This document shows, piece after piece, positions 51,501 through 62,287 of a DNA stretch of 64,000 bases. The position numbers and the translations under genes are program-made. The notes beneath the pieces were generated by a model. The model ran no database searches, was not told the origin of the DNA, and saw only the letters and a list, made by a program, of their open reading frames with translations. The DNA is from Ptychodera flava (Eukaryota; Hemichordata; Enteropneusta; Ptychoderidae). Within the stretch, counting starts at the first letter, position 1, and the number at the start of each line of letters is the position of its first letter. The DNA lies in NCBI RefSeq assembly GCF_041260155.1, contig NC_091942.1, positions 12,243,001 to 12,307,000 on the forward strand, given 5' to 3'.

Positions 51501-54420
51501 ATACCTTTATTATGTGAAGTATTCAAGATGGTTTTATGACAGGCAAAATCTGTGATACATGGATGTTCATTACATCAACTGTTTTTCTGCTAGGCCAAGT
51601 CCTAATTACGACATGGCTAGTGGCACTAGTCCTTCTTCATATGAAATATGGGTAACGGATAATTAATATCAACCTGAGATGAAAATATCATGTCCTGGGG
51701 TGTATACATTAATATTGATCAAAGAGCGAAATCTCACAATAGGAATTTTAATAGTTAAAGATAAAAGAATATATTTCTCAAAATATTGTGCATATGACAA
51801 ACAGAAACTCTGCAATATTAATGTTATAAAAATACTTTAAATATGTTCTCCTGAAATTGTTCTCCTCAAAATCAGCTCATGATGTAATACAAAAGAGGCC
51901 CTGTCTCATTGTTACTATCAGGGGAGGTGTTAAATGGTACATGTATATTGATACATAATTCAAGATCGGGATATCTTCAGAAAGGCAAACTAAGTTGACA
52001 GGTCAATCTTTCACGCACAGCCAATTTAAGTTTCTGTAAGTCTGTTATCCAGCAAACACGCAATAAATGATCGCGGAGATGAACATATCATGTCCTGAGG
52101 TATATACATTATTATTGAGCAAAATCTCATAATACGAATTATAATAGTTAAAGATAAAAGAATATATTTCTCAAAATATTGTGGAATATGACAAACAGAA
52201 ACTCTGCAATATAAATGTTATAAAAAATACTCAATTGTTTCCTTCTCATACATGTTACACTTTCAATACAAATTTACGTTTCAACAGCATGTTAATAAAC
52301 TTTTTATGATCTGCCAAATGTGAAATTGTCAAAGTACCTTTGTTTCTTTTAACCCTGTCACAAACAAACAAGACGGAAATATTTATTCTTCAAGTTTTGG
52401 TCTTGAACTTAACTATGCATTTGAAAGGTTGTCTACTTATTAACAGATTCATCCAAAGAAATTTGAAAGAAAAAAGTCAATATATGTGAAAGGAACGTTC
52501 CATGGAAAAAACTGGAACAATTAAGTTTTTATCCTTCTTTGATCTGTAGAAAGCATTCCTTTATCGATCAAAATTATAATGCAAAAACTTATGTTAACTT
52601 TTAAGAAATACTTGGTAATTTATTAACCTGCTAGAACAAGCTGTGTGCATTAATGAGACTTGTGTGTCATGTTTCTACATGACCTGCTCTACATTATTTT
52701 TGTCTAAAATGTCAATTGACAATGACAATGGGGAAACAGGTTGCTTGTTTTAATGACAATATTTGCTGATGGTGTAAAATAGTCAAAGATTCATTTCTCA
52801 CCCTCTGCACTACATGCAGAATACGTGTGACACCACATGACATTTGGAAAACATTTCTTTTGCATTAACAATCTGAATAAGTATTATATGATATGTTACA
52901 AATTTAGATATTATACTAGTATTAATCTCGGTGAAGGACCTTTTCATCTTCAAATTTTGCCTACATTGGCAAATCAAGAAAATCATAATAGTACTTTCAA
53001 ACTAATCGACGGAAAACAACTTCTGTTTACTTGCAACTCCAAATAATACATTAAAATTATTTCTAATGTATGATATGGAAAAACAGCTGGTGCTCATTGC
53101 TGGTTTGGTCGTACACTGATTACGCATTCAACTTGAGCATATCTTTGAATGTGACTATTTGCTCATTCCTACGTGTTTAATATCACGTTTGCACTCACTC
53201 ACACTGGCACTGTGAAAGTGACAACAACAGTCCTACAATAGTAGTACAAATAACAATGCCTTTGCAGTCTTTGGATGCTTGGTATGTCTACTTTGTTTTG
53301 AGTGTCGTCACACTATACTGTGGTGATAGTCTCACCATGGCGGTAGTAGGGTCTCTTTGTAGCTGCAAAATTGTAGCTCTACGGTGAGGCGGTCGGTGAG
53401 TTTTGGTTTTTGCGACCTCGCTCACCAGTAGAGCTACAATGCCGAAGGCCCTGTAGCATACAAAATAAGCGCGCCACACATGACGCGGCATTTTCATGTA
53501 AAATCCCATATATTTACTGCATTTGGTCGTACCGATTTATCACTACTGAAGATTATACACTATACTTCACTAACCTTGTCGTTTATGGGGTTTGGTATTA
53601 GCACAGACACGTCGATCGCGTTCCATAAACATTGAGCGTGTTTCTGGGAGCCGCCATTACCGGAAGTTGGTTATGGCGGCTCCAAGAAATGTTTTTGGAA
53701 CGCGATCGACGTATTTGAACAAATACCAAACCCCATACACGACAAGGTTAGTGTAGTATAGTGTTTAATCTTCAGTAGTGATAAATCAGTATGACCAAAT
53801 GCAGTAAATATATGGGATTTTACATCAAAATGCCGTGCCATGTGCAGCGTGCTTATTTTGTATGCTTCAGGGCCTTCGGCATTGTAGCTCTACTGGTGAG
53901 CGAGGTCGCAAAAACCGAAACTCACCGACCGCCCCACCGTAGAGCTACAATTTTGCAGCTAGGTCTCTTTGTTGCCTCCTCCATACTTGCACGTAGGGCT
54001 GTGCAGGGCTTGTTGTGCCGTTGGTGCAGTTCCCTAAACCTAATTTTTTTTATTAGGCGATGTAAACCGTAAGGTTCCCACAACACACATAGTCATAAAC
54101 GCCGGGGAAGGATACGAGCTACCAGATCTGCAGCAATTATGCCGTTGCTCGTTGATTCCCCATATGTGCTGCTCAATTTGTGTGGAGGGGCGGTATTGCT
54201 AAATAAATTTACCTGTACGAAGAGTGAGTGGACTGTGCATCTCGCACTGTGGCACTCCGTCGGCGTATGGCGGTAACAGACTGATTTGAGAAACGTGCTT
54301 TATAGTGCGTAGAAAACGATTGAACGATGTGTTCAGTACAAACCTTGTCACAAGCTGAGCCAATTCTGGGTGAGCATTGGTATTAAACACTACCATAGCA
54401 CCTTTCGGTGCCGTATTCAT
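39401..54420 (-). CDS. PRPSAP: PRPSAP, PRPP synthetase-associated protein, with two alternative last exons
   Basis: Exons: 54344-54420, 51206-51258, 50597-50663, 44558-44730, 44279-44394, 43731-43938, 42412-42482, 40357-40503, then 39675-39833 or 39401-39559. Either form gives 356 residues, the length of human PRPSAP1. Known role: PAPs are non-catalytic partners that restrain PRPP synthetase, which makes PRPP for nucleotide synthesis. Seen: [68 protein letters not shown]. The PRPS loop SPDAGGAKR is replaced by ARNPGAAKR and the PAP-specific insert ([10 protein letters not shown]...[22 protein letters not shown]) is present, so it is a PAP and not an enzyme. Start: MNTAPKG aligns with the human start; a Met 18 codons upstream (54474) is in frame. 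Confidence 0.95.
39675..39833 (-). other. PRPSAP: PRPSAP alternative last exon A (proximal)
   Basis: 159 nt with its own acceptor (CTTAG) and stop codon; encodes 52 residues starting [16 protein letters not shown] and ending [12 protein letters not shown]. Acceptor phase 0 fits the preceding exon (donor after 40357). It lies 523 bases from that exon. No minus-strand AATAAA or ATTAAA lies between this stop and exon B, so an A-type transcript may run through exon B as 3' UTR. Confidence 0.85.
42759..43491 (-). mobile_element. hAT-like non-autonomous DNA transposon, copy 2
   Basis: In a PRPSAP intron (between exons 42412-42482 and 43731-43938). Ends CAGTGTTCTCCCC and GGGAGAACACTG; flanking direct repeat GGACT (42754-42758, 43492-43496). 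It is the reverse-orientation sister of 11952-12772, highly similar over most of its length, lacking about 85 internal bases. Confidence 0.75.
44066..44175 (+). repeat. Hairpin + tetranucleotide repeat, 5' fragment (copy C)
   Basis: Starts tttttagctcacatttggta, with the hairpin partner taccaacaagagctta, then ccagtggcatctgtatgt and a degenerate (ATGT) run. Matches the starts of copies A and B. Only the first about 110 bases are present. Confidence 0.55.
45546..49273. mobile_element. 3.7 kb TTAA-flanked DNA transposon in a PRPSAP intron
   Basis: Perfect 25-bp terminal inverted repeats: AGGGACATTATTTGTATC... at 45546-45570 and its complement at 49249-49273, each bordered by TTAA (45542-45545 and 49274-49277). 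TTAA duplication points to the piggyBac or Kolobok superfamilies; the AGGG terminus leans to Kolobok-like. No transposase frame is recognised, so it looks non-autonomous. The right half is a complete HINE-like element (47216-49134). The left half is unrelated low-copy sequence with an unusually G+C-rich block at about 46384-46660. Confidence 0.75.
47216..49134 (+). mobile_element. HINE/pearl-like non-autonomous Helentron, copy 2
   Basis: Starts with the hairpin AGTCCCCGCGGAC-gaa-GTCCGGCGGGGAC, then (GTCC)n at about 47273-47306, then eight tandem units of exactly 150 bp, judged by the centre motif at 47416, 47566, 47716, 47866, 48016, 48166, 48316 and a diverged 48466. In units 1-3 and 5 the centre is the 19-bp palindrome ATGGCCGCC-a-GGCGGCCAT. 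It then has an A+T-rich 3' part and ends GCGGGGACT plus the small hairpin GTCATC-aac-GATGAC. It matches copy 1 in structure and sequence. Confidence 0.75.
49391..49408. repeat. C18 homopolymer
   Basis: Eighteen consecutive C residues inside a C-rich stretch. A likely sequencing and length-variation hotspot. Confidence 0.9.
50455..50496. repeat. 12-bp stem hairpin
   Basis: AGCCGGCGAAAT at 50455-50466 and its exact complement at 50485-50496 with an 18-base loop, followed by another GCCGGC. It is G+C-rich against an A+T-rich intron and probably marks the end of a dispersed repeat (cttaatgaaacccctgca follows). Confidence 0.5.
50825..51060 (-). repeat. AGGTAG-CACCTCG MITE family, copy near PRPSAP exon 2
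   Basis: Minus-strand copy: gtatgcaccttgaaaataaaag, accattctctttcaaca, caatgtgcaaattttagtac, atttgaaattcaaaatggcc in the same order as in the intact member at 62288-62645. Confidence 0.6.
53360..53961. mobile_element. 600-bp foldback element with 10-bp target duplication
   Basis: Arms 53360-53657 and 53673-53961 are near-complementary around a 15-base loop. It begins TAGCTGCAAAATTGTAGC and ends with the complement. A 10-bp direct repeat GGTCTCTTTG flanks it exactly (53350-53359, 53962-53971). Long inverted arms plus an 8-11 bp duplication fit a Mutator-like (MULE) foldback element. Each arm also contains a smaller inverted repeat (TGTAGCTCTAC...GTAGAGCTACA). It lies in intron 1 of PRPSAP. 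No protein is encoded. Confidence 0.8.
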
Positions 54421-55555
54421 GGCTCCTTGTGGTCGACCGGCAAATCCGAGCGGTATTCCTACTTTTGTGTTCATTAACCCGGGTGGTCGGTGGTCGTAAC
54501 ACGACCGACCTACGTACTGAGTGACCGTCTACGAGATTGATTCTTCAAAATGGCGGCAAATAAAGATTACCACGTCCCTACCTTGACAGGGACTGTCAAA
54601 TATTTTCAACATAGACTACCCAAAAAACGTTATTTTTATCGACACTCTTCAGTCCTATAGACTTATGGTAACTTAGAGCCAATGGTGGGGTACGTCTAAT
54701 GAGATTGAATAGGGAAAAAACGTAAATCCAGTGTCTTTAATGATGGACACTTTGTCAGCTGGGACAAATATGGTAGCACGTGATCAGGGTAAAGTTACAT
54801 GCTCACCACAGAGGGCGTCGTCGAGCGAAGAGTAACTGCGAGCGCTGGAGTCGAGCAGGCGCTATAGCATGCACGGCGGTGGATCTGATGGTACAACACT
54901 ACGATTGAGAACTGGCTCCCGCATATCGCTTGCTGCAATATACATCGTTCAACGGGAAGTGCATAGCAATAGTACTTTGATCTTGTAACTATAGCAGTAT
55001 TCAACAGGTTGTACTCATCTCTAAATCCCTTAGCCCTTTACAAGTTACATGTGACAATCTCCTGTCCCATACATTTCAATGACTGCGCTTTCATTGGTTC
55101 TTTATTAGTGTCACGTGACTTAGGAAACCCTGCTTGGTTTTGTTGGGGAAGTATATTTACATGTAAAAGTTGTGTATATGCAGACAATGCAGTTTGCAAA
55201 GAATGTGAATTCGGATTTAATCTTGTACTAAGGCACACACTACTCCAAAAGAAAGATTACACCTGTATTATAATTTATGTTGACTTTCAAACTTTTTTTT
55301 GCACAAGATGGATACCTTGCCTTGCCATCAGTTAATTTTTTTGTTCTGTGCAATGCCTGTAAATTGTTACATTTACATTCTATTACTTGTCTCTTTGTTT
55401 ATCTGTTTATATATTTTTGCATTGAATTACCACCATTGAGTCATTTTTCAAAGCAATCACCCCTTCATCATTATTTTCTTTTATTCATGGTTCATCTCTG
55501 TTTCATTCCCTTGTGTTTATTTTTTCAATCCTACATTCCCCATTCAGAAGAGATC
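54421..55555. promoter_or_regulatory. Divergent promoter region of PRPSAP and NTHL1
   Basis: Separates the two divergent start codons. Seen: a perfect YY1-type motif AAAATGGCGGC at 54547-54557, about 130 bases upstream of the PRPSAP start; a palindromic E-box GTCACGTGAC at 55110-55119 with an inverted CCAAT box (cattggttc) about 20 bases before it, about 440 bases upstream of the NTHL1 start. A plausible acceptor at 55546-55547 (ccattcAG) just before the NTHL1 start suggests a 5' UTR exon near the E-box. Confidence 0.55.
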
Positions 55556-58500
55556 ATGACCACATCGGTGTACTTCAGCAACACACAGAGATGCACAAGG
55601 TCAATGTCAAGCCTTCTCAAGAAGACTGACCAGAAAATTACTGCAGTGAATGGAACATCAAATGTTGTACAGCAAGAATGGAAGGAAATCTCAAATTCAA
55701 GTGACGTCGCAGCAGTGAATTCCACAACCAGAAAATCCAAAACAACAACAGTCAAAAGGCACCACATTAAGATAGAGTATGATGACAGTACCACAAAGGG
55801 AAAACAAAAGGAAGAAAAAGAACCAAAACTCAAGAAAACTGAACCAACATGTGTCGGCACTGAGAAGGCAGAAACTGAGGCTCCAAAGTGGCAGCCACCA
55901 CTGTGGAGAGAACAATTTGCAAACGTTCGAGAGATGAGGAAAAAACGAGACGCACCGGTTGACAGTATGGGTTGTGAAAGAGTCGCAGATCAGTATGCAG
56001 CTCCTCAGGTAAATGTGACACTCAGTCAAAATTGCAACAGAGCTCCATTAGAAAATATTTCTTGTCCAACAGAAAAAAATGATATACCCCTATGTTCTTT
56101 AACCCTTTTCCTGCCAAGTCCATATTTCACCATCAGGTCAAGATGGTTAAAATTAATGAAACACAACGTATTCCATATGATGTATTTTAACATAATACTG
56201 TACATTTGAAGGCTATGGAAAACATAATACTGTAAAGTTGATTTTTTTTGGACAAAAGATGCTGTAACATACCAAGCCAAGTGGGTGAAAATACGTCATG
56301 TTTTGGCTCAATACCGCTTTTTACTGACTTTGGCTGTTGGGAAAGTGATACAGTTATTACTGTCTGGCAGGAAAAGGGTTAAATGGCAAATTTTCCAATA
56401 AGACACTCACATTACTTACAACTTCTATTACACCAGTATGAACAGTTTATCATAAATGGCACTTTATTAATTTTGCTCTGATTTCAGAAGTCCTCATTAG
56501 CTGACAAACCTTGATTGACAGTATTCTCAAGCATGTAACCTTCTCTTGCTTTTGGCTGTCATTATCCGCAGAGATTCATACCTGCAGTTGCTCTAAACAC
56601 AGCAAAAGATTTATTTTTTTGCTGAAGAATGATACAGTTCCTTGCTGTCAATCTAACATATCTGCATATTCATTGCAATTATTTCATACGGCATGGTGCA
56701 TATGCTTCTGTCATGAACTTTTCACCATTTGTAAATATGAAGTTGAACTAGTCATATTTTTTCACCTGAATGACCAGTTTGTCAGGCTGTGATGATGTGA
56801 CAAGTTGTGTGTTGGTTGGAAATATAACCTGAAATTTATAAACGTTTCTTGAAATCTAAAGTTGTTTTTCATCTCCTCGAATACTAATCATTTAAATATG
56901 AACCCTAGTAACGTGATGACCTCATCCTAATCATACTTTATCTATGATAGACCTTGATATTGATATTTTGCAGGTATATCGGTACCAGACGTTAATATCC
57001 CTGATGTTGTCAAGCCAGACCAAAGACCAAGTCAATGCAGCAGCTATGGAAAAACTCAAGGCTCATGGATGTACTGTCGGCAACATTCTGAAAACAGATG
57101 ATAAAACTCTTGGAGAACTGATCTATCCGGTCGGGTTCTGGAAGGTACCATGTTTTGAAAGTTATGAAAGTCTTGTGTTCTGCATAGGAATTATTGTAGG
57201 GGTACAATTTGGAGGGAAACTGGGTTTGGAAAATTTTGAGTTGAATGTTTTCATGGTATCCTGTGCTCTGCTCAAAACTTTTTGATACGGCAGTGACTAA
57301 TTTTTGCATCAATCAAAGAGGTTGAATCTTCAGGTTGCAATCAAATTTTCTGGTATATACTGAAAGTGTCCTTTCTTCAACGTTGAACTGCCAGCGACAA
57401 TGAAAAAAAGATTACATATTGTTGGACATGGAAGAGATATGCAGTCATGAAGAAACAAAGCAGATTAAATGCTGAGATGAGAATTCAGTGCCACTATCTT
57501 CTCATTTTGATTATTTTCAGAGAAAAGTTGACTACATCAAGAGAACCAGTCAGATTTTACATGACAAATATGATGACGACATTCCGGACACAGTCAAAGG
57601 TTTGTGTGATCTGCCGGGAGTAGGACCCAAAATGGCGTACCTGTGTATGAATATTGCCTGGGATAAGTTGTCAGGAATTGGTGTCGATACACATGTACAC
57701 AGAATCAGTAACAGACTGAAGTGGGTCAAGAAGGCAACCAATCAGCCGGAAGATACCAGGAAAGCTCTGGAAGAGTGGTTGCCAAGGTAACTAATATTTC
57801 TCTGGCTCATGTACGAGTACTCATGGGTATGTCACTTGAAATGTGAAAGTCAAAATAATTTGTCGAGGCTGTATTGCTTTTTAACCTGTTCACCTTCAAG
57901 TTCAATTCCCTGTAAACAGTTCCACACTCATCATTGATGACAATAGATTTGGGTGAAACCATGGTGGTGAAAGGGAATGCCTGTTATCTTCATTTCCCTG
58001 ATAATGGATGGAATCCTAGGCATTGAAAACAATGGACATGCACCTTACTCTTTGGGTGACAGGGTTAACCCTTTAACTTCCATGGTTTGCCCCAATTCCA
58101 TTGTTATCTATAGCAAAATTGGACCTCTATTAGGGACATTGAGGTGAGAATATTTAGGCATTGGCCTCGAGACAGATATCTTCACTGTGCCTGCTCTAAA
58201 AACTCATAATACAAACAAGTGCAAATTTTTTTCAAACTAAATCACATTTTGTTACTTCGTGGAGAAATTACTCAGATAAAACCCGTACCGAATGTAATGT
58301 ATTACAGAAGACAGGATTGCACAAATCAATCTTAAATCTGTGAAACCTGCCTCATCACTTCCAAAATCTAAAACATGTGCAAGCACTTGTACAGAAACAG
58401 TCGGTCAAACAATAATCAAACAGAAGGCTGTGACAATTATAATGTTTCAAATGTAATAAAAAACTAGTAATGTGTACATTTCTCCACACCAGTTAAAAGA

Positions 58501-58793
58501 TAACTTTTTGAAGAGATAAACCAACAAATAATAGAGAGATATCACACCGCTACCCAGCAACCGTGAAGAAATCAGTGAATACAAACCCTTTATGCATAAA
58601 ATTTGTGTGTTATCTCCACAGGGAATACTGGAAAGAAATCAACTGGTTGTTTGTTGGATTCGGACAGCAAATATGTACACCAATTTCACCAAAGTGTCAC
58701 ACTTGCCTCAATAAGAGCATTTGTCCAGTTGGCAAGGCAACGGTGCGCCAAAAATCCAAGAAGGTCAAGAATGAGGGAGATGATGAGAAGTGA
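55556..58793 (+). CDS. NTHL1: NTHL1, endonuclease III-like DNA glycosylase/AP lyase
   Basis: Four coding exons: 55556-56008, 56974-57144, 57521-57786, 58622-58793 (1062 nt, 353 residues; human about 304-312). Known role: bifunctional glycosylase that removes oxidised pyrimidines in nuclear and mitochondrial base-excision repair. Seen: a basic, low-complexity N-terminal tail of about 130 residues (possible targeting signal near its start); [15 protein letters not shown] (human MRNKKDAPVDHLGTE); [20 protein letters not shown]; the helix-hairpin-helix [11 protein letters not shown] with catalytic Lys245; GVDTHVHRI with Asp264 (spacing 19 as in human); and a C-x6-C-x2-C-x5-C 4Fe-4S loop (Cys315, 322, 325, 331). 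Start: ATG at 55556 right after a likely acceptor; the frame is open further upstream but that part is hydrophobic and unlike the family. Confidence 0.95.
56099..56382. mobile_element. TTAA-flanked MITE (CCCTTTTCCTGCCA ends)
   Basis: In NTHL1 intron 1. Perfect 14-bp inverted termini CCCTTTTCCTGCCA / TGGCAGGAAAAGGG, with TTAA at both ends (56099-56102 and 56379-56382); 284 bp. It fits a piggyBac-derived MITE. Diverged relatives are suspected at about 28361-28435 and 43671-43730. Confidence 0.8.
57881..57976. repeat. Relic of the short TTAA MITE family
   Basis: Begins ttaacctgttcaccttcaag and ends accatggtggtgaaaggga, matching the 91-bp element at 9223-9313 with substitutions and a lost right TTAA. 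It lies in NTHL1 intron 3. A further half-copy starts at 58071 (gttaaccctttaacttcca). Confidence 0.5.
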
Positions 58794-61351
58794 GGGAACT
58801 TTTTGTTACAGTGATACAAAAGTGAAGTCTTATTTGTAATTGGTTTTGAAGTCAGACTGTATAATGGCAATACATAAACTACACTCTATCAAGAGAAGAA
58901 GAGATTCTGAAACAGGGTAGAAGTCAAAGCAAGAACATTTTGAGGCATTTGGCATAATACAGTCAAAGAAAAGAAATGAAATATATTGCACAAACTGATT
59001 CAACATTTCAGCCTATGAAGAATGAATGATATGGTGATGCTACACCATGTTATTGAAATATAGATATGGCAAAGTTGCCATCAGCTAAGCAGCATTTGGA
59101 CTCTAGGAACTACACATTTTTACACTTATCAACTATTTTTTATAAACCTCTGGAGCTTGCTAAGTTTAAGAGATGAAGAGTACAATATGAAAATGTGTTG
59201 ATACCGGTATTATAAATTGCCTCAAATTTACAGATATTTTAAAATTCAAAATGGCTACACCACTCTCCATGTTAACTTGATAGAAGGAAATTGCATTTTT
59301 AATATTTACCAAAACAAACCAGAAGGTTGAAATACCTTTCACATTTCCTAACGAGTCCATGAAATCTGTAGACCGGCAAAAACACTAAGATTTTGAGAAT
59401 AACAAACCTGTCCAAAAGCACATTGTTTTCAGTCACTCGTTGGCTTGGTGAAGGCAGTGTTTTGAACACATCTAGGCATGTGTTATTGAGATATCCTCAT
59501 GCACTAGATAATACCAAGACTGAAAATGGTAACTCTGCTGCTGTGATATGCATTCATGGTAGTAACACTTTCTTTCATCTTTATTTAGATTTAGGTGTTT
59601 ATATCTACTGGGCCAGGTGCTTTTTTATATCATTATCAATTTAAATATAACTTACTTTTCCCTTTTTGGGATGCTACGATACAGTATTTTATTCAAACTG
59701 TTGGTATTAGGGGAAATTTTTCATTGAACAAAGCACAAAGATTGAATGAAACCTATTGATGTTTATATTTTGGGAAGTATGAGGAAAATGTCATTTTAGC
59801 ACGGTGTTTTTTTCTTGACCAATTTTAAACCAAATTTTGGAGATTGCCATGGCACAGATTTTTTCTGGATTACTTCTTGAAGGAGTTTGGTTTTGATAAC
59901 ATTTCCCTATCATTCTTGGTATCGTAAAGAATGCCATTTGTAAACGATGACAAGTGTCCCTTCCATCTTTAACTAAGTATCAAGATCTTTCATTTAAATA
60001 AGAGTTAATGAGAGTCACAAGCCACTGTTCGGCACTTTGTCTTTGACAATGACGAATGTGAATTACATGCAGATGCGTTTCAACACCTACACAGGGCCTC
60101 ACTGCCAAATTTTATAGAGTCTCTGTCATCCCTTGACAAGGCATTTCCATTCTCACTATAGTTAGCATTGCTGCTAATAAGTAATCACCGAGTTGAACTG
60201 GGCAAGTCCTGTGATGTTATTACAACTGATAGTTTTGGCTATTCTAAGGTGTGCTTCAGCGTCTTTGGAAGCCTTTCCACAACGGTGGCTAACCATAATC
60301 ATAGTCCAAGATAAAAATTATGTAAATTGGTACACTATTGTATCATGGTATACCAAAATCTGATATGCAAATTATACTGCTCACAGCAAAGTTGCGAATC
60401 AAATCTAGAGACATTGCAGATGAATGAAAACAAAAAAATTATTGACATACACAAAAGTGTATGGCAATATGATGTCAAGCACAAGTTTTTGTTGTTTTTT
60501 TTTGCCTTTCTTTTTTTTTGGGGGGGGGGTATTGTACAACTTATACTAGTTAGTATATCCATTGTTTTTTTTTTAATGAAAACTTAAAGGACAGTCAGAA
60601 TTTTATTTTTGTCAAGTCTTAAAATAATGAGCAAACACATTGCCACTGAACTCCACTGTATGGTGCTGAATATGAAAGATTTTTTATTGTTGTAATAAAA
60701 TCATTTATATTTGCAAGACAGAGATAATGTCTTATTTACTTGCATTCAGTAGAGTGGATTATTTTACAGCTCTCTTTGGGTAGTTTACACCAGAATATCG
60801 TCATTTCATAATTTGAATGTGCTTATTTCAGAGCTCTGGCAAATCATGAACAGTTTCACAAAGCATTTAAATCAGACAAACTGCAGGCCTTTGTATCAAA
60901 GTCATAACATGCAGACATATTTTTACACAGTGGCTAAACATTCAATTTGAGCGTATCTCTTCGAGGTGTCAATCAAATTTTAGCACCTGCATTTTCCATT
61001 TATTTATCCATATCAGAGCCTATTGTTTCCTGAAACTAAACTTAAGTATGGTAATGAACTCTGATGAAATCAATTTTATAGAAATTAAAGGGATCTCGAT
61101 ATTTTTGGTGTGGAAGGAAAATACTGTTAAAGTGACATAGATGAATTCAATTTATATATTGGTGTGGAAGAGAAATAGTGCCAAATAAAGTGTAGATGAA
61201 TTCAATCGATATACCATATCATTGAGATGAAGATGACAGGACTATTGACACAGTGCAAGGTACTACAACAGAGAGGTAACACTACAAAATTCTACCAACC
61301 TTGCATTGTTTACATGCACATGTAATAATAATCAACACTACCCTTGACAGA

Positions 61352-61452
61352 CTGAAAGATTCAGCCATGTGAGGGCGCTCCAACCCTACTCCTACCTTAC
61401 CCATTGTGGGGTCTGACGTTGTAAAGTGCCTGTTCACGGCTGAATCTTTCAG
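61352..61452. repeat. Small foldback, 15-bp perfect inverted ends
   Basis: CTGAAAGATTCAGCC at 61352-61366 and its exact complement at 61438-61452, enclosing about 70 bases that are more G+C-rich than the flanks. No target duplication is evident. It could be a tiny MITE or a structured RNA hairpin. Confidence 0.5.
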
Positions 61453-62287
61453 TTCTGCTAGTGACTGCGACAGGATACCAACTCAGCATGCCCTTACACC
61501 TCTACTGACCCAAAGTACTCGCACAAAAGTCAGGCTGTATGATACTCTAGGTGGCACACGCTTGGGAGTAAGTGGAGTTGCCTACCAGTACTAGCAATTA
61601 TGGCCCCTTAGAGAGTGCTGAAAAATTATAAACAGCGCACATCTGTGTCAAATTCGTGGGTTTTAAGTCTAGGAGCCCAAGTAATCACAAGCTTAGGCTT
61701 CAAACCCACTTATTAACAATTTTTAAACAGTCAACCTGTCAGAATTTCTTTGCACATTGTAGTGAAATCCTGACAATTGTTGGATGTTCATTCTGACAGC
61801 CCTATATTCCCTGGTCATTCCAACTGATTGGAACAAAAGTTTCAATGTTTGTTGTAAAATCTGCCAGCCGATGGCCTTGACCCCGATCTCCTGGAATTGC
61901 TCACCCCTTCTTGAAACATTGTACATATTAAAAGACAAAAGGAGGTAATGAAGAAACCTTTGGCACATCATGTTTCTGAAAATGACGTCTGGGAAATTGT
62001 AAGAAATCAAACACTCTTAACTAAAAATGATATACAGATCTCAAAGATTAATTTCATATTAATGTGTACATTTATTCTGCCAGTACAATTTTACATGGTT
62101 TATTCATCATATTTTACCATCAAGGTATGAAAAACAAAATATTGTGTGTTTCCGTTAACATGTCCTCAGGAATAGGTCATAGGTCAGTCCAGTATTTTTA
62201 TTTGGGTGTGACTCATCAAAACAGCAAAATTTGGTAAAATCACGCACGTTTTAGAAAATGCAAAAAAAAGTTCCGGGTCAGAGGGTC

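Noticed and set aside
55277-55555. N-terminal extension of NTHL1 upstream of 55556
   Set aside because: The frame is open but the encoded stretch is hydrophobic and Phe/Leu-rich like T-rich intron sequence, and a good acceptor lies at 55546-55547.
60480-60530. T and G homopolymer runs
   Set aside because: Simple low-complexity sequence without further structure.
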